From NCBI GenBank assembly GCA_031282605.1, contig JAITDK010000135.1:1-24063 (forward strand): a DNA stretch of 24,063 bases, written 5' to 3'. The stretch's first letter is position 1; each line of letters opens with the position of its first letter. The position numbers and the translations under genes were made by a program. Below are positions 15,887 through 24,063 of the stretch, in pieces. The notes below the pieces were generated by a model. The model had not been told where the DNA came from. It was given only the letters and a program-made list of their open reading frames with translations, and did not search any database. Origin of the DNA: Oscillospiraceae bacterium. GTDB lineage: Bacteria; Bacillota; Clostridia; Christensenellales; Aristaeellaceae.

Positions 15887-16243
15887 GCCGATCAGCCTCC
15901 TTCCTTACGACATTGCGGCGTCGCGACCCTATATAAGACCGCGTTCAAACCCGCATTCATCCAATGATTTAGCATTAACCAATCTTTCCCACAATATGCA
16001 TGTGAGTTATACGCGTGCGTCTCGGCGACAAATAATCCAACCTTACTCAAATCGTATCTTACTCCTGACGCAAATAACGGCGCAAATCCGACAACTTTCG
16101 TGCGGATTTGCGCCAAGTCAACTGTTTCCTCGGGGTAAGCGGCGCGCTTACACCTTACACAACCCGAACGCGTCGCTCTTAATCATGTTCCTGCCGCGTT
16201 CTAATCCGCCGCGTTCCACGCTCGCGGCGGACTTAATCAAGCC
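15887..16243 (-). other. Non-coding gap between rpsG and fusA with two hairpins
   Basis: No convincing gene lies in these 357 bases. Two perfect inverted repeats are present: TCCGCCGCG/CGCGGCGGA (16205-16213 with 16223-16231), 12 bases past the rpsG stop, and GGCGCAAATCCG/CGGATTTGCGCC (16079-16090 with 16103-16114), followed on the minus strand by TTATTTG. The second is the better terminator candidate for rpsL-rpsG. Bases 15900-16075 are more AT-rich and should hold the fusA promoter, but I see no clear -35/-10 pair. A TTG-started 74-codon frame (15892-16116) has no ribosome binding site. Confidence 0.6.
16079..16114 (-). terminator. Probable terminator of the rpsL-rpsG transcript
   Basis: A perfect 12-bp stem with a 12-base loop lies 130 bases past rpsG and is followed on the minus strand by the weak T-rich stretch GTTATTTG. 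It may end the ribosomal-protein transcript or attenuate read-through into fusA. Confidence 0.5.
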
Positions 16244-16714
16244 CTACCAGCGATAATGCGCGAACGCCTTATTCGCTTCCGCCATGCGGTGCATCTCTTC
16301 CTTGCGCTTGACTGCGTTACCGGCGTTGTTGGAGGCGTCAAGCAGTTCACCCGCCAGACGCTCGGCCATCGTGCGTTCGCCGCGCTTTTTGGAGAAATCC
16401 ACCAACCACCGCAGCGCCAGCGTCTGACGTCGTTCGGGGCGGATTTCCATCGGCACCTGGTAAGTGGCGCCTCCGACGCGGCGAGCCTTGACCTCCAGCG
16501 TTGGCAGGATATTGTTCAGCGCCGTCGTGAATACGTCGATCGGTTCCTTTTGCGTCTTTTCCTTGATCATATCGAACGCTTCATAGCACACTCTCTGCGC
16601 CACGCCGCGCTTTCCATCCAGCATGATCTGGTTGATCAGCTTGGTAACAACCGTCGTCTCATACAGGGGATCGTTCAGCACTTCCCGTTTGGGGATGAAT
16701 CCGCGACGCGGCAT
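16244..16714 (-). CDS. rpsG: 30S ribosomal protein S7
   Basis: S7 is a primary 16S rRNA-binding protein that organises the head of the small subunit near the E and P sites. The 156-residue length is standard. The N-terminus MPRRGFIPKREVLNDPLY, the central MLDGKRGVAQRVCYEAFDMI, VKARRVGGATYQVPMEIRPERRQTLALRWLV and the C-terminal HRMAEANKAFAHYRW are all family hallmarks. ATG 16714 follows AGGAGGT with six-base spacing. It is 33 bases downstream of rpsL and surely co-transcribed. Confidence 0.99.
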   Translation of the reverse strand: MPRRGFIPKREVLNDPLYETTVVTKLINQIMLDGKRGVAQRVCYEAFDMIKEKTQKEPIDVFTTALNNILPTLEVKARRVGGATYQVPMEIRPERRQTLALRWLVDFSKKRGERTMAERLAGELLDASNNAGNAVKRKEEMHRMAEANKAFAHYRW

Positions 16715-16747
16715 AGGTCTACCTCCTCGAATCCTTCATACATCTTG

Positions 16748-17122
16748 TCACTTCTTGGGCCTCTTCGCGCCGTAGAGGGAGCGGGCCTGGTTGCGTTTGG
16801 CAACGCCCGCCGCGTCCAGCGTGCCGCGGATGATATGATACCGAACGCCAGGCAGGTCGCGCACGCGACCGCCGCGGATCAGTACCACTGAGTGCTCCTG
16901 CAGGTTGTGACCGATGCCTGGGATATAGCACGTGCCTTCGATCTGATTCGTCAGGCGCACGCGCGCGATCTTGCGCAACGCGGAATTCGGTTTCTTCGGC
17001 GTCGTGGTCTTGACCGACAGACAGACCCCGCGCTTCTGCGGGCACTTCTGCAGTATCGGCGCGGTCGACTTGTTCGCTACAGTTTCCCGGCCCTTACGAA
17101 TCAATTGGTTGATCGTAGGCAT
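16748..17122 (-). CDS. rpsL: 30S ribosomal protein S12 (Arg at residue 88)
   Basis: S12 sits at the decoding centre of the small subunit and controls translational accuracy. The 124 residues match the family: MPTINQLIRKGR, TPKKPNSALRK (Lys43 and Lys44 intact), GHNLQEHSVVLIRGGR, DLPGVRYH and the basic end. Asp89, often methylthiolated, is present. Residue 88 is Arg (codon CGC, 16861-16859), where most bacteria have Lys; Lys-to-Arg change here is a known streptomycin-resistance substitution. A small local variation, NQIEGTCYIPG, replaces the common VEVTAYIPG. GGGGGAG precedes ATG 17122. It lies 36 bases after the L7Ae-like gene in the same transcript. Confidence 0.99.
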   Translation of the reverse strand: MPTINQLIRKGRETVANKSTAPILQKCPQKRGVCLSVKTTTPKKPNSALRKIARVRLTNQIEGTCYIPGIGHNLQEHSVVLIRGGRVRDLPGVRYHIIRGTLDAAGVAKRNQARSLYGAKRPKK

Positions 17123-17158
17123 GTTGGCGTCTCCCCCTTAACTAACTAACCTCTTGAA

Positions 17159-17407
17159 TTAACCTTTTAAGATACCTGCCGAGGCGGCGTACACGGTTAG
17201 CCCGCACGCGCGCCCCAGCTCGTTCATATCGTCAACCTCGACGACGGGTATTCCGGCCTTCTCGCAGGCGGAGGCGACAGGCCGCGTCACGAAAGGATCA
17301 GCGTTCCTGGCGATATACGCCGAAACCAGCTTCCCCTCGCGTAGCGCGCGCAGCACCTGCTTTGACCCCGCAACCTTTGACGGCGAGCGGGCCAGCCGTT
17401 CCATCAT
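17159..17407 (-). CDS. L7Ae-family K-turn RNA-binding protein (YbxF-like)
   Basis: This 82-residue L7Ae/L30e-type protein occupies the rpoC-rpsL gap, just where Firmicutes carry ybxF. Visible features are AGSKQVLRALREGKLVSAYIARNADPFVTRPV, then CEKAGIPVVEVDDMNELGRACGL and a short hydrophobic AASAGIL end. YbxF proteins bind kink-turn RNAs and may associate with ribosomes; the physiological target is uncertain. ATG 17407 is chosen over the TTG at 17425 because GGGAG falls at the right distance only for 17407 (or the adjacent ATG 17404). It is the first gene after the promoter at 17447-17476. Confidence 0.93.
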   Translation of the reverse strand: MMERLARSPSKVAGSKQVLRALREGKLVSAYIARNADPFVTRPVASACEKAGIPVVEVDDMNELGRACGLTVYAASAGILKG

Positions 17408-17446
17408 CGTTAACGCTCCCTGCAAAACCTTGTTGCAAACCCTAGT

Positions 17447-17476
17447 ATTCTACCATTTCCGCGCGCGGTTTGTCAA
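17447..17476 (-). promoter_or_regulatory. Sigma-A promoter for the L7Ae-like gene, rpsL and rpsG
   Basis: On the minus strand TTGACA (17476-17471) and TAGAAT (17452-17447) are separated by 18 bases, with a TG one base before the -10 (extended -10). Transcription should start near 17440, about 33 bases before the L7Ae-like start, giving this ribosomal unit independence from rpoBC. Confidence 0.85.
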
Positions 17477-17498
17477 GAAATTTAGTTGGCGTGCAGTG

Positions 17499-20400
17499 TT
17501 AATACGCCTCCCGAATCTCAATATTCTTGTACCGCTTCATGCCCGTGCCCGCCGGTATCAGCTTGCCTATGATGACGTTCTCCTTCAGCCCGACCAGCGG
17601 ATCGACCTTGCCCTTTATCGCGGCCTCGGTCAATACGCGCGTGGTCTCCTGGAACGATGCGGCGGACAGGAACGATTCCGTCGCCAGCGTCGCCTTCGTG
17701 ATGCCCAGCAGCACGCGCTTGGCCACCGCCGGACGCCCTCCGTCCAGTATTGTGCGCTCGTTCTCGTGTTCGAAGCGGAATATGTCGATCAGGCTGCCCG
17801 GCAGCAGACTTGTGTCCCCGGCGTCCTCGACGCGCACCTTGCGCAGCATCTGCCGCACGATCACCTCGATGTGCTTATCGCTGATATCCACGCCCTGCAG
17901 GCGGTATACCATCAGCACCTCGCGCAGCAGGTATTCCTGCACGGCCTTTACGCCGAGTATGCGCAGCAGATCGTGAGGATTGATCGCGCCCTCGATCAAC
18001 TCGTCGCCGGCCGAGACATGGTCGCCTTCGCGCACCTTCAATCGGCTGCCGTAGTTGATCGGGTATGCCTTGCGTTCGTCGTCCTCGCCGGTGACGACGA
18101 TCTCCTGCTTCTTCTTAGTTTCGCCCATGGATACAACGCCGCTGATCTCCGACAGCGTCGCGTCGCGCTTGGGTTTGCGCGCCTCGAACAGTTCCTCCAC
18201 GCGCGGCAGACCCTGCGTGATGTCGTCGTCGCTGGCTACGCCGCCCGTATGGAATGTACGCATCGTCAGCTGGGTGCCAGGTTCGCCTATTGACTGCGCC
18301 GCGATTACGCCGACCGCCTCGCCCACGTCCACGTCGAATCCTGTCGCCAGGTTCGCGCCGTAGCATCTTGCGCATACGCCGTGCTCGTTGCGGCATGTCA
18401 GCACGGATCGTATGGTAACCCTTGGCAATTCCGCCTCCATGATCGCCTTCACGTGCTCGTGACTGATCCGTTCGTTCAGGCGGACTATAACCTCGCCCGT
18501 CTTCGGATTGATCACGTCCTCGGCGGCGGTGCGGCCCAGCATACGCTCCTCCATGCCTTCTATCTTCTCGGAACCGTTCATGATGTCCTGGATTACTATG
18601 CCGCGCACAGGCTCGCCGCGCGTCTCGAAGCAATCGATCTCGCGAACTATCATCTCCTGCGACACCTCTACCAACCGGCGGGTCAAGTATCCCGAGTCCG
18701 CGGTACGCAGCGCGGTGTCGGCCAGCGACTTGCGCGAGCCGTGCGAGGAGATGAAGAATTCCAATACCGTCAAGCCCTCGCGGAAGTTGGCGCGTATGGG
18801 CAGCTCGATGATCCGCCCCGAGGGCGACGCGATCAGGCCTCTCATCCCCGCCAGCTGACTGACCTGGTTGATCGAACCGCGCGCGCCCGAGTTGGTCATC
18901 ATGCGGATCGGGTTCAGGTCGTCCAGCACGTCCATCAGCCGGGCCTTCAGCGAGGCGTTGGTGTTCTGCCAGACGTCGACCACCGAGCGGTAGCGCGCCT
19001 CGTCGTTCATCAGCCCCTCGCGGAACAGTTTCTCGATCCGGCTCACCTTCGCGTCGGCGTCGGCGAGCATCTTCGCCTTTTCAGGCGGTATCACTATGTC
19101 GGACACCGAGAACGTGATCGCTCCGCGCGTTGAATATGTGAAGCCCAGCTTCTTGATATCGTCCAGCAGACGCGCGGTGCGGGTAACGCCGTAGGTGCGG
19201 TAGCAGCTATCGACTATCTTCTTGAGATCCTTCATGCCCACCAAGAAGTCTATCTCAAGCTTGAACGCGTCCTCGAGCGTCTCGCGCTTTACGTACCCCA
19301 TATTCTGCGGCACGGCCGTGTTGAACAGCAGCCGACCCAGCGTGGTCTCGATGATGCGAGTATGCCGGACGCCCTCCCACTCGCGGGCTATGCGTACCTT
19401 GATCAGCGCCTGCAGCGAAAGCACTCCGCATTGGTACGCCATGACCGCCTCGTCCTCGGACGAGAAAATCTTACCCTCGCCCTTGGAGCCTTTGTGCATG
19501 ATGGTCAGGTAGTAGCAGCCTATGACCATGTCGTGAGTGGGCGATATAACCGGCTTGCCGTCCTGCGGCTTGAGGATGTTGTTCGCCGCCAGCATAAGGA
19601 ACCGCGCTTCGGCCTGCGCCTCCATGGACAGCGGGACGTGTACGGCCATCTGATCTCCGTCGAAGTCCGCGTTGTACGCCGTGCAAACCAGAGGATGCAG
19701 CTTGAGCGCCTTACCTTCCACCAACACCGGCTCGAACGCCTGTATGCCCAGGCGATGCAGCGTGGGAGCGCGGTTGAGCAGCACTGGATGCTCCCGGATA
19801 ACGTCCTCCAGGATATCCCACACCTCGGGCTTGACGCGCTCGACCATGCGCTTGGCTGACTTGACGTTATGCGCGAAACCGCCCGCCACCAGCTTCTCCA
19901 TCACGAAGGGCTTGAACAGCTCTATGGCCATCTCCTTGGGCAGGCCGCACTGATACAGCTTCAATTCCGGGCCGACGACGATTACCGACCGCCCCGAATA
20001 GTCTACGCGCTTACCCAGCAGGTTTTGGCGGAACCGGCCTTGCTTGCCGCGCAGCAGATCCGACAGCGATTTTAGCGGACGGTTGCCTGGGCCGGTGACC
20101 GCGCGGCCTCGGCGGCCGTTGTCTATCAGCGCGTCGACGGCCTCCTGCAGCATACGCTTCTCGTTGCGCACGATGATGTCGGGCGCGCCCAGTTCCAGCA
20201 AACGCTTGAGGCGGTTGTTGCGGTTTATCACGCGGCGGTATAGATCGTTCAGATCGCTCGTGGCGAACCGGCCGCCGTCCAACTGCACCATAGGGCGCAG
20301 TTCGGGCGGGATAACGGGCACCACGTCCATTATCATCCACTCGGGTTTGTTGCCGCTCGTGCGGAACGCCTCGACGACCTCCAGACGCTTGACGGCGCGC

Positions 20401-21038
20401 GCGCGCTTCTGTCCCTCGGTCTCGCGGCCTTTCTCCTTCAGCTTGAGCGCCTCTATATCTTCGCGCAGCTGCACGGACAGCGCGTCCAGATCAAGCGCCT
20501 GCAGCATCTCTTTGACAGCCTCGGCGCCCATGCCCGCGCGGAATCGGGTGCCGTACTTGTTCAAGCATTCCTTATAGCGCTGGTCGGTGACCAGCTCATA
20601 CTTCTTAAGCTCGGTATCGCCGGGATCGAGCACTATGAACGAAGCGAAGTAGAGCACCTTTTCCAGCGAACGCGGCGATACGTCCAGCAGCATACCCATC
20701 CTGCTGGGAATCCCTTTGAAGTACCATATATGCGACACCGGCGCGGCCAGCTGGATATGCCCCATCCTCTCGCGGCGCACCTTCTGCCGGGTAACCTCCA
20801 CGCCGCACTTGTCGCACACCACGCCCTTGTACCGTACGCGCTTATACTTGCCGCAGTTGCATTCCCAGTCCTTCTGCGGCCCGAATATCCGCTCGCAGAA
20901 CAATCCGTCTCGTTCAGGCTTGAGCGTGCGGTAGTTGATCGTCTCCGGCTTTGCCACCTCGCCGTGAGACCATTCGAGTATCTTCTCGGGCGAGGCCATA
21001 CCGATCTGGACGGAGTCCAGGTTCGTCAATTCTAACAA
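17499..21038 (-). CDS. rpoC: DNA-directed RNA polymerase subunit beta'
   Basis: Beta' forms half of the RNA polymerase cleft and carries the catalytic magnesium site. The 1179-residue length is typical of Firmicutes and shows no large insertion. The N-terminal zinc site is Cys60, Cys62, Cys75, Cys78; the active site NADFDGDQMA has Asp458, Asp460 and Asp462. The rudder/bridge regions include LLGKRVDYSGRSVIVVGP, and the second zinc cluster lies around CRNEHGVCARCYG. AAQSIGEPGTQLTMRTFHTGG precedes the C-terminal clamp. The start is TTG 21038, eight bases after AAGGAGG; an alternative ATG would remove the conserved N-terminus. It begins 12 bases after the rpoB stop. Confidence 0.99.
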   Translation of the reverse strand: MLELTNLDSVQIGMASPEKILEWSHGEVAKPETINYRTLKPERDGLFCERIFGPQKDWECNCGKYKRVRYKGVVCDKCGVEVTRQKVRRERMGHIQLAAPVSHIWYFKGIPSRMGMLLDVSPRSLEKVLYFASFIVLDPGDTELKKYELVTDQRYKECLNKYGTRFRAGMGAEAVKEMLQALDLDALSVQLREDIEALKLKEKGRETEGQKRARAVKRLEVVEAFRTSGNKPEWMIMDVVPVIPPELRPMVQLDGGRFATSDLNDLYRRVINRNNRLKRLLELGAPDIIVRNEKRMLQEAVDALIDNGRRGRAVTGPGNRPLKSLSDLLRGKQGRFRQNLLGKRVDYSGRSVIVVGPELKLYQCGLPKEMAIELFKPFVMEKLVAGGFAHNVKSAKRMVERVKPEVWDILEDVIREHPVLLNRAPTLHRLGIQAFEPVLVEGKALKLHPLVCTAYNADFDGDQMAVHVPLSMEAQAEARFLMLAANNILKPQDGKPVISPTHDMVIGCYYLTIMHKGSKGEGKIFSSEDEAVMAYQCGVLSLQALIKVRIAREWEGVRHTRIIETTLGRLLFNTAVPQNMGYVKRETLEDAFKLEIDFLVGMKDLKKIVDSCYRTYGVTRTARLLDDIKKLGFTYSTRGAITFSVSDIVIPPEKAKMLADADAKVSRIEKLFREGLMNDEARYRSVVDVWQNTNASLKARLMDVLDDLNPIRMMTNSGARGSINQVSQLAGMRGLIASPSGRIIELPIRANFREGLTVLEFFISSHGSRKSLADTALRTADSGYLTRRLVEVSQEMIVREIDCFETRGEPVRGIVIQDIMNGSEKIEGMEERMLGRTAAEDVINPKTGEVIVRLNERISHEHVKAIMEAELPRVTIRSVLTCRNEHGVCARCYGANLATGFDVDVGEAVGVIAAQSIGEPGTQLTMRTFHTGGVASDDDITQGLPRVEELFEARKPKRDATLSEISGVVSMGETKKKQEIVVTGEDDERKAYPINYGSRLKVREGDHVSAGDELIEGAINPHDLLRILGVKAVQEYLLREVLMVYRLQGVDISDKHIEVIVRQMLRKVRVEDAGDTSLLPGSLIDIFRFEHENERTILDGGRPAVAKRVLLGITKATLATESFLSAASFQETTRVLTEAAIKGKVDPLVGLKENVIIGKLIPAGTGMKRYKNIEIREAY

Positions 21039-21050
21039 GGCAGCGCCTCC

Positions 21051-24000
21051 TTATTCAGCGTTCTCCAAGTCTTCCGGCACGTCCGCAGCAGCCGGGGAAT
21101 CGTCGTCGTCCAGACCCAGGTCGATCAGATCGGACATCGAATCGTCCAGGTTGTACAGATCGTCCAGCGCCAGATCGTCCAGATCGTCTTCTTCCTCTTC
21201 GTCAGGCGTGGGCTGCGATTCGAGGAGATCCTCGTTGCCCGCAAGATTCACGTCCAGCGGCTCGAGGTCGTCGTCATCCGTCTCGCGGATCTCGATGATC
21301 TGCTTATCCTCGCTGAGCACCTTGAAATCCAGCGCGAGGGACTGCAATTCCTTTATCAGCACCTTGAATGACTCGGGCACACCCGGCTCGGGTATGTTCT
21401 TGCCCTTCACGATGGCTTCGTACGTCTTGACTCGACCCACCACGTCGTCCGACTTGACGGTCAATATCTCCTGCAGCGTGTTGGCCGCGCCATATGCCTC
21501 TAGCGCCCATACCTCCATCTCGCCGAAACGCTGTCCGCCGAACTGCGCCTTGCCCCCCAAGGGCTGCTGCGTAACCAGCGAATACGGTCCCGTCGAACGA
21601 GCGTGAATCTTGTCGTCGACCAGGTGAGAGAGTTTCAGTATATACATATATCCGACCGTGACCTCGTTCTCGAACGGCTCGCCCGTGCGCCCGTCGTATA
21701 GGATGGTCTTGCCGGTGACGTTAAGACCCGCCATCTTCAAGGCGTCGTCTATGTCGTCCTTGCTCGCTCCGTCGAACACGGTGGTGGCCACGTGCCAGCC
21801 CAGCAGTTTCGCGGCCATGCCCAAGTGAACCTCGAGCACCTGCCCGATGTTCATTCGGCTGGGCACGCCCAGGGGGTTGAGCACGATCTGCAGCGGCGTG
21901 CCGTCGGGCAGGAAGGGCATATCCTCTTCGCGCATGATGCGCGATATGACCCCCTTGTTACCGTGGCGTCCGGCCATCTTGTCGCCGACCGATATCTTGC
22001 GCTTCTGCGCGATGTACACGCGCACCATCTTGTTGACGCCGGGGGAGAGTTCGTCGCGGTTTTCGCGGGTGAACGTCTTGACGTCCACGATGATGCCGTA
22101 TTCGCCGTGGGGAACGCGCAGGGATGTGTCGCGCACCTCGCGCGCCTTCTCGCCGAATATCGCGCGAAGCAGGCGTTCCTCGGCGGTCAGTTCGGTTTCG
22201 CCCTTGGGCGTGACCTTACCCACCAGGATGTCGCCCGCGCGCACCTCCGCGCCGATGCGGATCACACCCGTTTCGTCAAGGTCGCGCAGGGCGTCTTCGC
22301 CTACGTTGGGTATATCGCGGGTGATCTCCTCGGGTCCGAGCTTGGTGTCGCGTGCCTCGGTCTCATACTCCTCGATGTGGATCGAGGTGAATATATCCTC
22401 TTTGACCATCTTCTCGCTGATCAGTATGGCGTCCTCGTAGTTATAGCCTTCCCATGTCATGAACCCCATCAGTATATTGCGTCCCAGGCCGATCTCGCCC
22501 TTCTCGGTGGACGGGCCGTCGGCGATGATCTGCCCCTTCTCAATCCGCTCGCCTGCGGCGACTATCGGGCGCTGGTTGATGCAAGTGCCCTGGTTGGAGC
22601 GGACAAACTTGCGCAGCTTATACTGATGCAACGACCGGTCGTCCGCGCGCACGTTGATCTGATCCGCGCTGACCCGCTCTATCACGCCGTTCTCCTCGGC
22701 GATAACCACCACGCCTGAATCACGCGCGGTCTTGTACTCCATGCCCGTGCCGATGATCGGGGCCTCCGGCACCAGCAGCGGAACGGCCTGGCGCTGCATG
22801 TTCGAACCCATCAGCGCGCGGATCGCGTCGTCGTTCTCCAGGAACGGTATCATGGCCGTCGCCACCGACACGACCTGTTTGGGGCTGACGTCGATGAAGT
22901 CGACCTTCTCGCGCGCGACGGCGGTTATCTCGGCCCGGATGCGCACGGCGACGCGCTCGTTGATGAAATGACCGTTGGCGTCCAACGGCTCGTTCGCCTG
23001 GGCGATGATATATTTGTCTTCCTCATCGGCGGTGAGGTAGATGATATCGGGGGTGACCGCGTGGGTGGCGGGATCGACGCGGCGGTACGGCGCCTCGATG
23101 AAGCCGTACTCATTGATCCGCGCGTACGTCGCCAGCGATCCGATCAGGCCGATGTTCGGCCCTTCCGGCGTCTCCACGGGGCAGATACGCGAGTAGTGGG
23201 AGTAGTGCACGTCGCGAACCTCGAACGAGGCGCGCTCGCGGTTCAGGCCGCCGGGACCCAGCGCGGAGAGGCGGCGCTTGTGGGTCAGTTCGGCCAATGG
23301 GTTCGGCTGATCGAGGAACTGGGAGAGCTGGCTCGATCCGAAGAACTCCTTTATCGCCGCGGACACGGGGCGGATGTTGATCAGTTCCTGAGGACGAACG
23401 TCGTTGGTATCCTGGATGGCCATGCGTTCCTTGACCACGCGTTCCAGGCGCGACATACCGATGCGTATCTGATTCTGCAGCAGTTCGCCGACGGAGCGCA
23501 CGCGGCGGTTTCCCAGATGGTCGATATCGTCGGTATGGCCGACGCCGTAGTTCAGCCCGATCAGGTAACTGATCGAGGCCGCGATGTCGTCGACCATTAT
23601 ATGTTTAGGCACTAGCTGCGAGATATTCTCCCGCACCAGCTGCTTGAGTTGATCATCGTCCAGTCCGTCTTGTTCGACATGACGGAGCAGTTCCTTGAGC
23701 GTGGGCAGATGGACCTTCTCCAATATCCCCGCGGACGCCGGTGGAAATGGCAGCCACTTCGACGCGTCGACGAAGCTGTTACCCACTATCTTCAGCCTGT
23801 GTCCCTCGATCATCACCTCGGTCGATTCGATGCCGCAGTCCTCTATGGCCTGGGCCATATCGGGGTGAATGCGAGCGCCCTCTTTGGCCAGCACCTCGCC
23901 GGTTTCCGGGTGCGCGACGGTTACCGCCGCTATCTGGCCGGACAGCCTAGCCGAGAGCGACAGCTTCTTATTGAACTTATGCCGACCCACGCGCATCAGG

Positions 24001-24063
24001 TCGTAGCGCTTCGGGTCGAAGAACAGGCTGTTGAGCAGGCTGCGCGCCGAGTCCACCGTCGGC
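21051..24063 (-). CDS. rpoB: DNA-directed RNA polymerase subunit beta (partial, N-terminus outside window)
   Basis: Beta pairs with beta' to form the polymerase catalytic core. The frame is open to the window edge (in-frame PTV before the GTG at 24056 matches the family), so that GTG is internal and roughly the first fifth to quarter of the protein is missing. Visible blocks are SARSLLNSLFFDPKRYDL, FFGSSQLSQFLDQPNPL, THKRRLSALGPGG, CPVETPEGPNIGLIGSLA, GRNILMGFMTWEGYNYEDAI, KMAGRHGNKGVIS and GGKAQFGGQRFGEMEVWALEAYGA. The rifampicin-pocket positions (Asp in LDQ, His in THKRR, Ser in RLSAL) are the usual sensitive ones. The C-terminus ends in a long acidic Asp/Glu-rich tail of about 75 residues. 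It heads the rpoB-rpoC transcript; its promoter is outside the window. Confidence 0.99.
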   Translation of the reverse strand, partial: PTVDSARSLLNSLFFDPKRYDLMRVGRHKFNKKLSLSARLSGQIAAVTVAHPETGEVLAKEGARIHPDMAQAIEDCGIESTEVMIEGHRLKIVGNSFVDASKWLPFPPASAGILEKVHLPTLKELLRHVEQDGLDDDQLKQLVRENISQLVPKHIMVDDIAASISYLIGLNYGVGHTDDIDHLGNRRVRSVGELLQNQIRIGMSRLERVVKERMAIQDTNDVRPQELINIRPVSAAIKEFFGSSQLSQFLDQPNPLAELTHKRRLSALGPGGLNRERASFEVRDVHYSHYSRICPVETPEGPNIGLIGSLATYARINEYGFIEAPYRRVDPATHAVTPDIIYLTADEEDKYIIAQANEPLDANGHFINERVAVRIRAEITAVAREKVDFIDVSPKQVVSVATAMIPFLENDDAIRALMGSNMQRQAVPLLVPEAPIIGTGMEYKTARDSGVVVIAEENGVIERVSADQINVRADDRSLHQYKLRKFVRSNQGTCINQRPIVAAGERIEKGQIIADGPSTEKGEIGLGRNILMGFMTWEGYNYEDAILISEKMVKEDIFTSIHIEEYETEARDTKLGPEEITRDIPNVGEDALRDLDETGVIRIGAEVRAGDILVGKVTPKGETELTAEERLLRAIFGEKAREVRDTSLRVPHGEYGIIVDVKTFTRENRDELSPGVNKMVRVYIAQKRKISVGDKMAGRHGNKGVISRIMREEDMPFLPDGTPLQIVLNPLGVPSRMNIGQVLEVHLGMAAKLLGWHVATTVFDGASKDDIDDALKMAGLNVTGKTILYDGRTGEPFENEVTVGYMYILKLSHLVDDKIHARSTGPYSLVTQQPLGGKAQFGGQRFGEMEVWALEAYGAANTLQEILTVKSDDVVGRVKTYEAIVKGKNIPEPGVPESFKVLIKELQSLALDFKVLSEDKQIIEIRETDDDDLEPLDVNLAGNEDLLESQPTPDEEEEDDLDDLALDDLYNLDDSMSDLIDLGLDDDDSPAAADVPEDLENAE

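Noticed and set aside
15892..16116. A 74-codon minus-strand frame upstream of fusA
   Set aside because: It starts with TTG, has no ribosome binding site, begins inside a hairpin arm and ends within the fusA RBS; no recognisable protein pattern.
21051..21290. Long acidic tail on RpoB as a novelty
   Set aside because: Acidic C-terminal tails of varying length are common on Firmicutes beta subunits; this one is long but not clearly unusual.
21792..22718. 308-codon plus-strand frame opposite rpoB
   Set aside because: Shadow of rpoB, with no RBS or protein pattern.
23200..23350. Rifampicin-resistance substitutions in rpoB
   Set aside because: The pocket residues (LDQ, THKRR, RLSAL) are the usual sensitive forms.

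Overview
The window looks like chromosomal DNA from a low-G+C-lineage (Firmicutes), Clostridia-type bacterium whose own GC content is fairly high. Evidence for this: AGGAGG-type ribosome binding sites, sigma-A promoters of the TTGACA/TATAAT kind, a ylbJ/ylbK-like sporulation-associated pair, a YhaM exoribonuclease, and an L7Ae-type K-turn protein between rpoC and rpsL. A KduI enzyme of uronate breakdown at the left edge would suit a gut or plant-polysaccharide habitat (inference). I see no tRNA, rRNA, CRISPR array, insertion sequence or phage gene.

Left part (1-9.2 kb) is a mosaic of single genes on both strands. In order: the 3' part of kduI (+); an FkbM-type methyltransferase (+); a YlbJ-like membrane protein (-), whose tail overlaps the methyltransferase end; a YlbK-like patatin (+), divergent from ylbJ; a tandem P-loop-ATPase relative that has lost both Walker A motifs (+); a DUF378 membrane protein (+); a compact two-gene membrane-protein unit (-) with its own consensus promoter and a structured leader; a GT2 glycosyltransferase (-); a lysophospholipid-acyltransferase-like protein (+); and a stand-alone CBM9-like protein (-).

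Middle part (9.2-13.6 kb). A single ORF encodes a TtcA-type tRNA thiolation enzyme joined in frame to a complete dUTPase (+). Facing it is a two-gene minus-strand operon, yhaM followed by an oligopeptide-type ABC substrate-binding lipoprotein, linked by an ATGA stop/start overlap and with no permease or ATPase genes beside it.

Right part (13.8-24.06 kb) is the conserved transcription/translation cluster, all on the minus strand. In transcription order it is rpoB (5' end outside the window), rpoC, a YbxF-like L7Ae protein with a strong promoter of its own, rpsL, rpsG, a 357-bp non-coding gap with two hairpins, then fusA and a terminator. There is no tuf after fusA. RpsL carries Arg at residue 88, a position where Lys-to-Arg change is a classical streptomycin-resistance mutation.

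The observations most worth following up are the TtcA-dUTPase fusion, the double pseudo-P-loop protein, the leader-controlled pair of unknown membrane proteins, the yhaM/substrate-binding-protein coupling and the RpsL Arg88. I did not find clear evidence of a wholly new multi-gene system.
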